From positions 1-64,000 of the forward strand of contig NW_026515488.1 of NCBI RefSeq assembly GCF_014898815.1: DNA of 64,000 nt, read 5' to 3'. Shown here piece by piece: positions 36,652 through 45,167 of the stretch. Positions within the stretch are counted from its first letter, which is position 1; every line of letters starts with the position of its first letter. The notes under the pieces are model-generated. The model saw only the letters and a list, made by a program, of their open reading frames with translations, did no database searches and was not told the DNA's origin. The DNA comes from Panonychus citri. Taxonomy: Eukaryota; Arthropoda; Arachnida; Trombidiformes; Tetranychidae. The position numbers and the translations under genes were made by a program.

Positions 36652-38679
36652 TTAATTGGGTTGTTCTTCTCTGTTGATTTGAATGAATTTGTTGAATAAA
36701 CGAATATCAATTTCGGAAAACGGTGGTCTCAATTCAACTCCTTCCGTATCTACGAGTGTATCCTCTCTGAAGGATGGAGATGCCTTCCATCCTTGTTGAA
36801 CTGGTTTCCTTAATTCCCATGGCCAATCATTGATAATGTTCATTATTCTTCTTATTAATTCGGCCATTTGTTTGTTCGGTTCATATTCAACTCTTGGTAA
36901 TGGGTTGACAAATCGTGAATTCTTTTGAGCTGCCAGTTCATGAGCTTTTTCAAACTCCTTATAATCAATTAGATACGATAAAAGTGTGTAACCAGCATCA
37001 ATAAAAGGTGAATGACAACCTTCTTGAATAATTGTTCCAAATAAGGTAAAGGTGATTAACTTTAAACCAATCATTTCATCAACCTCTCTATTAGATCGTT
37101 TACATGTGTAATAGTAGTTGACGTCTCTAATTTTCGGTCTTATTATATTCCAATCGTGCCAATCAAATCCAAGGGATAGAAAATCTCCATGCCCTCCGGC
37201 TACGATTATACGGTCATACTGAATAAGGATGCTGATGATTTCTTTTCTCTCTTTACTCAAACTTCCACATCCTTTGGTATGTTCGTATTTGACACCATGG
37301 AAAATAGTTTTCATATCATGAATTGAAGCTTTCGGATATCGAATCAATTTGTTGTATCTTGTTTTGGCTTCTGTATCAATGATTGTAACCCAAACCGGCA
37401 AATCCTTGATTCCACTTCTTGTTTTTATTTGACACTTTTCAACATCAATTGCACAGATTTTGATGTTTTGTTTATCCAACTCTTTGTAAGTTTTGTATAT
37501 TCGAGCAAGGTGAATATTTGATTTGATTCTAAACGTTCCATTCTTATTCGTATTTTCTAACAAGAAATTGTTAGTAATTTCCATTCGCCTTTTATCTTGG
37601 CCTCGTAACGTTCCTTCTCGATCGCGTTTCTCTTGTTGTCTTTTATTGTGAATAGCTTGTCTTCTCTGTTTAGCTGTCAATGTCCTGTCAGCTCTGATCT
37701 CGGCTTCAGTCTTTTTGCGATTTGGTTTGGCTGCAATAGGTTCCATTTCTCTTCTCAGATTGAGTTCAATTTGTTTTCTTTTTGATTCTGATGTCCATTC
37801 ATCTTCTGAATCATACTCATCTGGAACCATTAATCGACCAATGGTGTTAGTTGATGTTGATGGAGTAACTCCATCAGCCCAATTAATAAACTCTGGTGGT
37901 GTCGAAACCTTAGCTGCTATTGGTACTGATGATTCCCAATTATCTTTTTCTGCTATTTTCGGCTGACTTTTTCCAATTGGTGAACAATTCCAACTCTCCT
38001 CCGATGGTTTTTCCACGACATTGTTTTTCTTTATGATGCTTTTGACCCAAATCGTCTTACGAATCGGTGATTTTCGTTTCTTCGATTCAGCATCACTTTC
38101 TTGGCTACTTTTGTTCTGACTAGATCCACTCTCACTGCTGTAGATTAATTCATCGTTGCATGGATACCAAAACGAGGCTCCTTCTAATGGATTCGATGGA
38201 GTAACTCCACTCGAATCTGATCTTTGAAGAGCATTGGAAATTCCAATTCTAGTTGTTTTCGTTTTATTTTTATCATATGGATCTCTTGTTACTTTTTCGG
38301 CTGAGAATCCTGATGGTGGTACAAATAATTCAGGATTTTGAATCATTAGTCTGACGTCCAGAGCTTTTACAAACTCTTCTTTGTTAGCTAATGATCTGTG
38401 ATCGAGTTTCTCTATCACGGATCCTTCTTTTTCCAATTCTTTCATTTTGAAATAATATAAATTCAGTAATGAAACTATTTTGAAATTATCAGATTTACAA
38501 TTTTGAAGATGTTTTAAAACGTCATAATAGTTTCCAACATAATCACATTCATATGAACGGCACTTCACGATTAGCTTACTTAACATTAGCGTTTCATCGC
38601 TATTTAAGCGTAATGATTTGGTTAGAGTTGATGATGGACACACCATACAAAAGAATTGCTTGTTCAAAATTTCATCCAT
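36652..38679 (-). CDS. Accessory ORF B: TRAF-like zinc finger and DEDDh 3'-5' exonuclease (REXO/ISG20-like)
   Basis: A 675-codon ORF between pol and the 3' LTR, on the same strand as gag-pol. N-terminus: FFCMVC, then a Cys/His set CRSYECDYVGNYYDVLKHLQNC (near residues 40-61) like a TRAF-type zinc finger. The middle is charged and low-complexity. The C-terminal part (about 405-570) carries the DEDDh exonuclease signature: motif I CAIDVEK (D ~411, E ~413), VTIIDTEAKTRYNKLIRYP then the FHGV turn (REXO: VTVVDT... RFSGV), motif II GGHGDFLSLGF (D ~498), motif III CHSPFIDAGYTL (H-x4-D, ~555). All catalytic residues are present. Members of this family trim structured or viral RNA 3' ends. I know of no canonical gypsy protein with this domain, so host-gene capture is the likely origin (inference). 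The start ATG lies inside the end of ORF A. Two hairpins lie within the ORF. Confidence 0.85.
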   Translation of the reverse strand: MDEILNKQFFCMVCPSSTLTKSLRLNSDETLMLSKLIVKCRSYECDYVGNYYDVLKHLQNCKSDNFKIVSLLNLYYFKMKELEKEGSVIEKLDHRSLANKEEFVKALDVRLMIQNPELFVPPSGFSAEKVTRDPYDKNKTKTTRIGISNALQRSDSSGVTPSNPLEGASFWYPCNDELIYSSESGSSQNKSSQESDAESKKRKSPIRKTIWVKSIIKKNNVVEKPSEESWNCSPIGKSQPKIAEKDNWESSVPIAAKVSTPPEFINWADGVTPSTSTNTIGRLMVPDEYDSEDEWTSESKRKQIELNLRREMEPIAAKPNRKKTEAEIRADRTLTAKQRRQAIHNKRQQEKRDREGTLRGQDKRRMEITNNFLLENTNKNGTFRIKSNIHLARIYKTYKELDKQNIKICAIDVEKCQIKTRSGIKDLPVWVTIIDTEAKTRYNKLIRYPKASIHDMKTIFHGVKYEHTKGCGSLSKERKEIISILIQYDRIIVAGGHGDFLSLGFDWHDWNIIRPKIRDVNYYYTCKRSNREVDEMIGLKLITFTLFGTIIQEGCHSPFIDAGYTLLSYLIDYKEFEKAHELAAQKNSRFVNPLPRVEYEPNKQMAELIRRIMNIINDWPWELRKPVQQGWKASPSFREDTLVDTEGVELRPPFSEIDIRLFNKFIQINREEQPN
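37859..37875. repeat. Triloop hairpin in accessory ORF B
   Basis: GATGGAG-TAA-CTCCATC, perfect 7 bp stem. On the coding strand it is read D-G-V-T-P-S. Confidence 0.9.
38191..38216. repeat. Triloop hairpin in accessory ORF B
   Basis: ATTCGATGGAG-TAA-CTCCA(C)TCGAAT, 11 bp stem with one bulged base; coding phase gives S-G-V-T-P-S. Confidence 0.88.
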
Positions 38680-38990
38680 ATTGGGTTCTGGGTTTCTTTT
38701 GAATGTTCATGAATGCAATATAATAGGAAGAAACAAGCACGACAGTAGAATGCTTTGCATTCACAACACTTGATCGGGTTGATTGGGATATGGTTGCAGA
38801 ACCTACATCCAATATCCATCACACGTTTCTCTTGATCATAATTTGGTTCTTCATGTAAAATGAGTCCAGGTACGAAAGGCTCTAAACTTAACCAATTAGT
38901 TTCATCTGGAAAAATGTCCTTTAATTTGCCTTTCACCATAATCATCAATGACTTTTTATCCACTTTCCAAATTTTCTCAGTTAAATCCAT
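38664..38990 (-). CDS. Accessory ORF A: Cys-rich, RING-like N-terminal part
   Basis: A 108-codon ORF starting MDLTEKIWKV, ending in a frame that overlaps ORF B by 16 nt. Residues ~72-96 hold CRFC, CCEC and YCRAC Cys pairs, and the next C-x2-C pair (FFCMVC) is in ORF B. Together this spacing resembles a C4C4 RING finger, as in TRAF-type E3 ligases. The combined span (36652-38990, 2339 nt) is one base short of a continuous reading frame. A and B may therefore be one protein broken by a missing base, or two proteins linked by frameshifting or reinitiation. The RING call rests on cysteine spacing alone. Confidence 0.6.
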   Translation of the reverse strand: MDLTEKIWKVDKKSLMIMVKGKLKDIFPDETNWLSLEPFVPGLILHEEPNYDQEKRVMDIGCRFCNHIPINPIKCCECKAFYCRACFFLLYCIHEHSKETQNPIWMKF

Positions 38991-38997
38991 TTTTATT

Positions 38998-39109
38998 CTT
39001 GCTGGGGGTTTGCTGGGGGTATTTTCACTTTGCTTTTATTTCTATTTTAAATGATGAATTTGTCCAAATATCACTTTTCAAGCTTGCTGGGGGTTTGCTG
39101 GGGGTATTT
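38998..39109 (-). repeat. Duplicated G-rich/C-rich 24-mer before accessory ORF A
   Basis: GCTGGGGGTTTGCTGGGGGT plus ATTT occurs at 39001-39024 and again at 39086-39109, each also preceded by CTT. Each copy is itself a doubled GCTGGGGGTTT unit. On the element's sense strand this gives four CCCCCAGCAA blocks just 5' of the accessory start codon. Confidence 0.92.
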
Positions 39110-39736
39110 GAGATGGAGTAACTCCAATCTCAATTGATGTTGGTGATTGAATTTTTGTTGATTTTTAACAATTTCACTTTGATTTGGAACACAATTAATT
39201 AGATAGAGTTTCTCTATCTGATTAATTTCACTAATTCAGATGATGAATTAAATTTGGAAATTTGGAACAATAGAGATGGAGGATCTCCAATCTCAAAATT
39301 GATTCTTTTCACTTTTCACAATTTTAGATGTTAAAATTGGTTGTTTTCAATTCACTAGAATAGATGGAGATTCTCTATCTATTCAACACTACAGTTTAAT
39401 TGTAAATTCACAAAATTAATTAATTGAAACTAATTAATTAAAATTCACAGAGACAAATTGTTAAAACAAGCGTTGAAAGAACGGTGTTAACTCATGTGTT
39501 AAAATAGAATAGAATTCAATTGGCTTTTTCTTTTCTGCTTCTGCGCGTTTCCATAGTGATTGGTTTCTATGGTTAAGTTTGAGAGATGAAGTTACTTCAT
39601 CTTTCTAGTTGTTTCTTTTTCACCCTTTTGACTTTTAATTGTCGTATTAGTAATGTTTTAAAATTTGTTAGAGTTTAAAAGAAGTGATCAGAGATTGAGT
39701 TACTCAATCTCTAATTAGATCATTTAGTTTTAAAAG
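39110..39736 (-). other. Hairpin-rich spacer between pol and the accessory region
   Basis: No ORF. It contains six short inverted repeats with 3 nt loops: 39108-39133, 39193-39227, 39273-39294, 39358-39384, 39581-39605 and 39690-39712. Stems are 9-16 bp, some with a single bulge or G-T pair, and their sequences differ while the layout is kept. Confidence 0.88.
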
Positions 39737-42700
39737 TTAATTGTTAATTTGATTTCTTGACCTTCTCTCCATTGTATGAGACACTGGAATGTTAGTCATC
39801 TTTTGCTTTGTTGACCCTTTAGGTCTACCAGGACCTCTTTTAATTGTTATGTTACTCTGAGTAATTTCTGGTTCTTCATTGATCAAGGTTTTATTTAGAT
39901 CGATGATTGATGATGGAGTTGCTCCATCTTCATCTCTTTCTTTACTCATTGTAACTTCTTGTTCGCTTTCAGCTGATTCAAATTCTTCTTCTTTCTCCGT
40001 TTCAATTTCTGTTTCATTGCCACTTTCTGGTTCAGAATCAATTTCAGTTTCTTCGTCTTCTAATTCATCTACTTTCTTCAATTCTTCTTGTTCAGGCTGA
40101 ACATGAACTTGATTGGATGAAGTGACTTCATCCATCTCGGTCTTAACTGGGTTTTTGTTTAATAGCTTTTCGAAATTTCTTGGTTTCTTACTCACACTCA
40201 ACTTGATTCTGTCATAATTAAATACTTTCACTTTTCCTGTTTCAACGTCGACCAATTTTGCTGTAGATGAATAAGGTTGAAGGACAATGTATTTTCCTGT
40301 GAATTGTTTCTTAGATAATTTCGGTCCAGTAGTATAAGGAACTGGTTTCACTTTGACGATGTCACCTCTCTTATAACTTGGTTCTTTTAGAAATTGATTT
40401 CTTTTATCAGCTGATTGTTGACTTTGTTTTTCAAATTCATTTGTTGCTTCTTCTCTTGCTTTCTCAATATCTTTCCCTTGAAATATCGGATCGATATCCC
40501 ATTGGTTATGAATTGATGTTCTTGGTTCGTAGTTGTAGAGGAGTCTGAATGGTGATGATTTTAATCCACTTTTAATTGATTTATTGTAACTAAACATCAT
40601 CGCTTGTAGATCTTTATCCCATTCATTGTCTTTTTCCGTGTACATGTTGATTCTCTTTTTCAAGGTTTGATTGAGTCTCTCAACCATTCCATTTGATTGA
40701 GGATGATAGGCTGTTGTTCTAACTAAAGTGATACCTCTTCTTGCTGCGAATTCTTTAACTTCTTTAGCTACGAAATTTTGACCATTATCAGTTTGGATTA
40801 ACTTCGGTTCCCCATACTGATAGATAATACTTTGGAGAAAATTGATAACATCTTTAGCTGAACCTCTTTTGTAAGCCTTAGCGATTCCAAATCTTGTTGT
40901 TGTATCAATAGCGACAAGAGCATATTGATTACCTGATTTAGATACTGGAAATTTGCCAATCATGTCGATTTGTAGTCGAGTGAACGGTTGTTTCGGTACT
41001 TTCATCGATTGAGCTTTACCTTCTGCTATTGTTTTCACTTTGTATTCTTGGCACTTTTCACATCCTGCGATTTTTTGTTGAATTATTTCATCCATCATTG
41101 GAAACCAAAAATCACTTTTAATTTTGTCTATCGTAGGCTTAGCTCCAAAATGACCTGCTTCCAACGACGAATGATATTGATCGAAAACTCGATCAATAAG
41201 ACTGTCTGGAAGATAATATCGAAAACTTTTATCATTTTTGATTCTCAAAAAAATACCATCACGAATTTCATAATAATTTCTTAATTTTCCTTCTGCCAAT
41301 TCTTCTTTGAGTTTATTAATTCTGGTGTCTTTCAGTTGATGTTCTAACAACTCCGATTTCTTTCCATCCTTCAGCTTCGGTGTTCTTAATGATCTTATGA
41401 AATGAGCGGTTTGAGCTGAATCAAGAAAGTCAAAACTTTTTATACAATTTAGTAGCACTTTTTGAGTATCTTTTTCGATTATACTCTCAATTTCTTGTTG
41501 TTCACAATCTTCAGGTTCTTCCTCTTCAATGATTGAAGATGGAGTAACTCCATCTTTCATTGATTTGCACCCATTTAAATATCTGTCGAAATGATCATCA
41601 CTCATTTCTCCTTGTTTTCTGTGAGCCCACTCATTTGATCGAGAAAAGCAATCAGCTGGATGTAGATCACCTTTTAAATATTCAATGTCGAAATCGAATT
41701 CAGCTAAATCACTTTGCCATCTCATGATTCGAGTGACTTTGAATCTTTTCTTTTTCAACTCACAAAGAGCATGATGATCGGTGACAACTGTGAATTTCTT
41801 GTGTCTGAGGAAATGTGAGAATTTTGACACGCATAAACTACTGCTGCACATTCTTTTCTGTAACACGATAAGAATATTGATGTTTCGCCAATTTAGATCC
41901 AAAGAAATAAATTGGATTCCAAGTATCATTTTCATCTTTTTGTGTTAACACACCACCAATTGCGACTGCTGATGCATCCACTAGTAATCTTGTTTCTCTC
42001 TCCGGATAGAAATGAGATAACATACAACGTTTAGTTAACTCTGATTTCAATTTATTCCAAGCTTCCAGTGATTTACCTTCTACGTGAATTGGCGCAGATT
42101 TATATTGCTTTTTCACTAGATCTTGTAAAGGTGCTGCTATTATCGAATAGTCTTTGATGAATCTTGAGAAATAGTTAAAAAGTCCGAGATGAGATCGGAT
42201 CTGAGCTTGAGAAGTAGGAGGATTAAGGGCCTTAATCCTCGCTACTTTCTTCGGATCTGGTCGAACAGTTTTTCCTGAGACTAAATGTCCAAGACAAACA
42301 AATTCTGTTACTCCTGCTTTTAATTTTTCCACTCGATTTTTAAATCCATAGACGGAAAGTGCGTTAATTACTTTTCTTGTATTATCACACAATTGATCAA
42401 TTGTTTTTCCATATATCACGATGTCGTCAAAATATCCAAAACAACATGTATATCTCAATTCACCCAAGATCTTGCATATAACTTCCACGAAATATGAAGG
42501 TGCGTCTGCTAAACCCATTGGCAAACGTTTGTATCGATAGCATCCATCTTCAGTTACAAAACTCGTTTTGTCTCTTTCTTCTTCAGGTATTTCTAATTGG
42601 TAATAGCCTTGAGCTAAATCCAATGTTGTGAAATAATTGTTTCCTTTCAATTGATTGATAGCATCATCAATGTTTGGAACTGGAAATTGTCTTTTGTTTA

Positions 42701-43268
42701 CCATTTTATTTAAATCGATGTACGAAGTGACCATCCTCCAGGTACCATCGGGTTTGGGGACTACGAAGGCTGGAGCACCTCCACCCATATCGGAGTCCTC
42801 AATAATACCATTCTCTTTGAATTCTTTAATTATTTTTCTAATTTCGGTTTTCATCTTCTCGCTTGAACGAAAAGGTTTTGATTTTGGAATCTCTTTGTTA
42901 CCAATATCGATTTTAAATTTTGTGACAGAGGCTGGAACACATCCAATGTCGAATTTATGTTTCGAAAATGAATTTGATGATTCGATTAACACTCGATAAA
43001 TTTTTCTTTTATCTTCTTCACTCAATTCAGGATTAATTTGAGTCCATAATTTTTGTCTAATATCGGGAACAAATTCTGGAAGATCGATTGAAGTTTCTTT
43101 AAACTCTTCCACCAGATTAATCATTTTATCTTTTTCTTCTGGATATTCAGTTTCCACAAATTTCACTGTGTTTATCCTGAAGACTCTTTCTTCAAGTAAA
43201 CTTTCATTTGATGATTGAGGTAAATAGAAAACTTTGGACATGTCAGCTTTCTCCATACCAATTGACAA
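39737..43268 (-). CDS. pol: Pol: reverse transcriptase, RNase H, integrase (two frame breaks)
   Basis: Read in two long frames, 41838-43268 and 39737-41935. RT core: PKPDGTWRMV, TLDLAQGYYQL, RLPMGLADAP and the catalytic GYFDDIVIYG (YxDD). RNase H: LLVDASAVAIGG, VTDHHAL, YLKGDLHPADCFSR. Integrase: an HHCC zinc site (HSSLEAGHFGA ... CEKCQ), then the D,D35E triad in LQIDMIG, LIQTDNGQNF and SNGMVERLNQT. A GPY/F-like module follows (GPKLSKKQFTGKYIVL). The C-terminal tail is acidic and then basic, ending near RGPGRPKGS, an AT-hook motif that could bias DNA contact. The frame breaks within RNase H lie near 41853-41858 and 41821-41826, each consistent with one missing base in an A run. Total length (3532 nt) is two short of a multiple of three. 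There is no chromodomain. Confidence 0.93.
39912..39928. repeat. Triloop hairpin in pol C-terminus
   Basis: GATGGAG-TTG-CTCCATC, perfect 7 bp stem; read D-G-A-T-P-S. Confidence 0.9.
40115..40133. repeat. Triloop hairpin in pol C-terminus
   Basis: GGATGAAG-TGA-CTTCATCC, perfect 8 bp stem; read D-E-V-T-S-S. Confidence 0.9.
41536..41556. repeat. Triloop hairpin between RNase H and integrase
   Basis: AAGATGGAG-TAA-CTCCATCTT, perfect 9 bp stem, read D-G-V-T-P-S. The flanks CAATGA/TCATTG could extend the pairing. Confidence 0.9.
42218..42240. repeat. Triloop hairpin in reverse transcriptase
   Basis: GAGGATTAAG-GGC-CTTAATCCTC, perfect 10 bp stem with an unrelated loop and a different coding phase (R-I-K-A-L-N-P). 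Confidence 0.88.
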
Positions 43269-45167
43269 TTAACCTTCGAAATCATTTCGATTCGGTTGTT
43301 GGATAATTAATTCATAATTTTGATTATTGTTGAACTGTAATAGTTGATACGGTTTCTTTGGCCCATTTGCCTTGATAATAAGTTCTGTGTACTTTATGAT
43401 ATTTTCACCAATGATAATATCATTCGATAGATCCTTTATCACATAAGCGGCCATTATCGTAGATTCATTCCCTTTATAAACTTGTAACGGGATAAAAGCA
43501 TCACATTGAACAGGAGAAGAATCAATTGCTTGAAACTTGAGACTGAAAGGATAAGCTGGAAATCCCAATTTACTTGCGATATCGAAATTAATTAGAGTCG
43601 TACAAGCTCCGGTATCAATGAGACCCCTTATCGTTGTTACCTGGTTGTTCAGTACCCTGATATCGATCATTGGATGACGTCCGTCATCCGATGATCTTGT
43701 AGCACTGAACAACTTCGCTACTCCCATAGTATTTTTATCATTTTCATCGTTAACTTGATCATCATAATTAGCATAACTCACGTTATTTTGCCTTTGGTTA
43801 GTTGATTGATTCTGATTTGGATAGTTTCGTTGTTGTTGATTGTTGGTTTGTTGGATTTGATTGTTGACTTGATTTGGATTAGAACTTTGTTCTTGTTTAT
43901 TCGGAACCTTTTGTCCCTCTTCTTCCATTCGTTTCCAACAATTTGATTCATTGTGACCATTTTTATTGCACCTTGGACAGTATTTAACATAACCATTTGA
44001 ACTTTGGGGTCTTGGTTGATAACCTTGATTACCTTTTGGTTGATAACCTTGATTACTTCCCCAAGGTCTTGACCCTTTATAATTTGGTGATATTGGTCGT
44101 TGTTGTTGATTTTGCCCTTGAGTTCGTGACTCATTGACATTTGTACTTTTATTCAAATTTTTCACTTTCTGCCAATACCCAATTATTTTGCTTTTCAACG
44201 CTTCTAAATCCATCACAATCTTTTCTGGAATGACTTCGTTTTGAAGATCAATTGGAAGTGTTGTAGCTAATAAAAGCGATTTCACTTTATCATCCACATT
44301 CGGATAGACGATTTTTGTTGCACTTTCAAATTTCTTGAAAAATTCCATAGGATTTTCAGTTAACATGTATTTCTTTTGGAGAATAACATACAAAGCTTCA
44401 GTCACATCCGAAGTTGATATTGTTGATCCTCGAACTGCTTCTTTCCATTCATTATAAGATAAAAATGGAGATTTTTGTCTTAGCGACTCAGCCACTCTTC
44501 TCGGTTCACCTTGTAGTAATACTGTTGTATATTCAATCCACGATTCTTTTGTTGGGTCTAAAATTCTCAAATCATATTCAACTGCTTCAAGAAATTCAGA
44601 AAACGTACAGTTTCTTGACGGGAATTCTCTCTTATTTAAACGATCACGAGCCAACATCGCTGCCATTGATAATTTGTTTTCCTTTTCGTTGTTGGGTCTG
44701 AAATTCATTCTTGAAAATCGATCCATTGTAGAGAATTGATTTGCCAACATTGTTGCTTGAGGTAAACTTATTTCAAGATCCATGAATTGATCTCTTGTAT
44801 ATAAGCTTAAAGATTCAATAGCTGTTACCTTTGCTTCAATTAACCTTGTTAACGTTTCAAAGGTATAACCATCTCTTCTTAACTTTATTCCATCCTGCCA
44901 CTTTATTGGAACATCTCTCTTTATATCGATCTGATCGGGAATATCGGCGTTTTCGTATAAATATTGAACAACATGAGCTTCGATTAACTCTTGTCCCAAC
45001 ATCTCATTCGTTTTACTATTCACTTTGATGATTCCCCATTCATTTGCTGCTGTAACTAATTGCTCGCGATTGAGTCCCTCAATCGCGGCTTTTAGCCTTT
45101 GAGACGACGATGAGCTACCTTCACTGGCTTGCATTTTAATACAATGAATTTTGTAGTTGATTAACAA
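43269..45167 (-). CDS. gag: Gag-protease polyprotein
   Basis: 632 codons if started at 45167; a second ATG (MQASEGSSSS, 45134) may be the true start. The N-terminal ~50 residues look faintly SAP-like (weak). The capsid region is mostly helical by inspection. A Gln/Asn-rich linker carries one CCHC zinc knuckle, CPRCNKNGHNESNC (near residue 396), the nucleocapsid hallmark. The C-terminal aspartic protease has LIDTGACTTL (near 516) and DIIIGENII. The ORF ends at a TAA (43269-43271). The next codon of the same frame continues directly into the RT-bearing frame, so protease is in the Gag ORF and RT lies past a stop codon. Hairpin 45065-45087 is in the coding part. Confidence 0.93.
   Translation of the reverse strand: MLINYKIHCIKMQASEGSSSSSQRLKAAIEGLNREQLVTAANEWGIIKVNSKTNEMLGQELIEAHVVQYLYENADIPDQIDIKRDVPIKWQDGIKLRRDGYTFETLTRLIEAKVTAIESLSLYTRDQFMDLEISLPQATMLANQFSTMDRFSRMNFRPNNEKENKLSMAAMLARDRLNKREFPSRNCTFSEFLEAVEYDLRILDPTKESWIEYTTVLLQGEPRRVAESLRQKSPFLSYNEWKEAVRGSTISTSDVTEALYVILQKKYMLTENPMEFFKKFESATKIVYPNVDDKVKSLLLATTLPIDLQNEVIPEKIVMDLEALKSKIIGYWQKVKNLNKSTNVNESRTQGQNQQQRPISPNYKGSRPWGSNQGYQPKGNQGYQPRPQSSNGYVKYCPRCNKNGHNESNCWKRMEEEGQKVPNKQEQSSNPNQVNNQIQQTNNQQQRNYPNQNQSTNQRQNNVSYANYDDQVNDENDKNTMGVAKLFSATRSSDDGRHPMIDIRVLNNQVTTIRGLIDTGACTTLINFDIASKLGFPAYPFSLKFQAIDSSPVQCDAFIPLQVYKGNESTIMAAYVIKDLSNDIIIGENIIKYTELIIKANGPKKPYQLLQFNNNQNYELIIQQPNRNDFEG
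45065..45087. repeat. Triloop hairpin in gag
   Basis: CGCGATTGAG-TCC-CTCAATCGCG, perfect 10 bp stem in the N-terminal part of gag (A-I-E-G-L-N-R). Confidence 0.9.

Noticed and set aside
40988..41284. Plus-strand 98-codon ORF within pol
   Set aside because: Antisense shadow of integrase.
43778..44140. 120-codon minus-strand ORF inside gag
   Set aside because: Alternative frame over the Gln/Asn-rich gag linker (CAA/AAT-rich); a compositional shadow.
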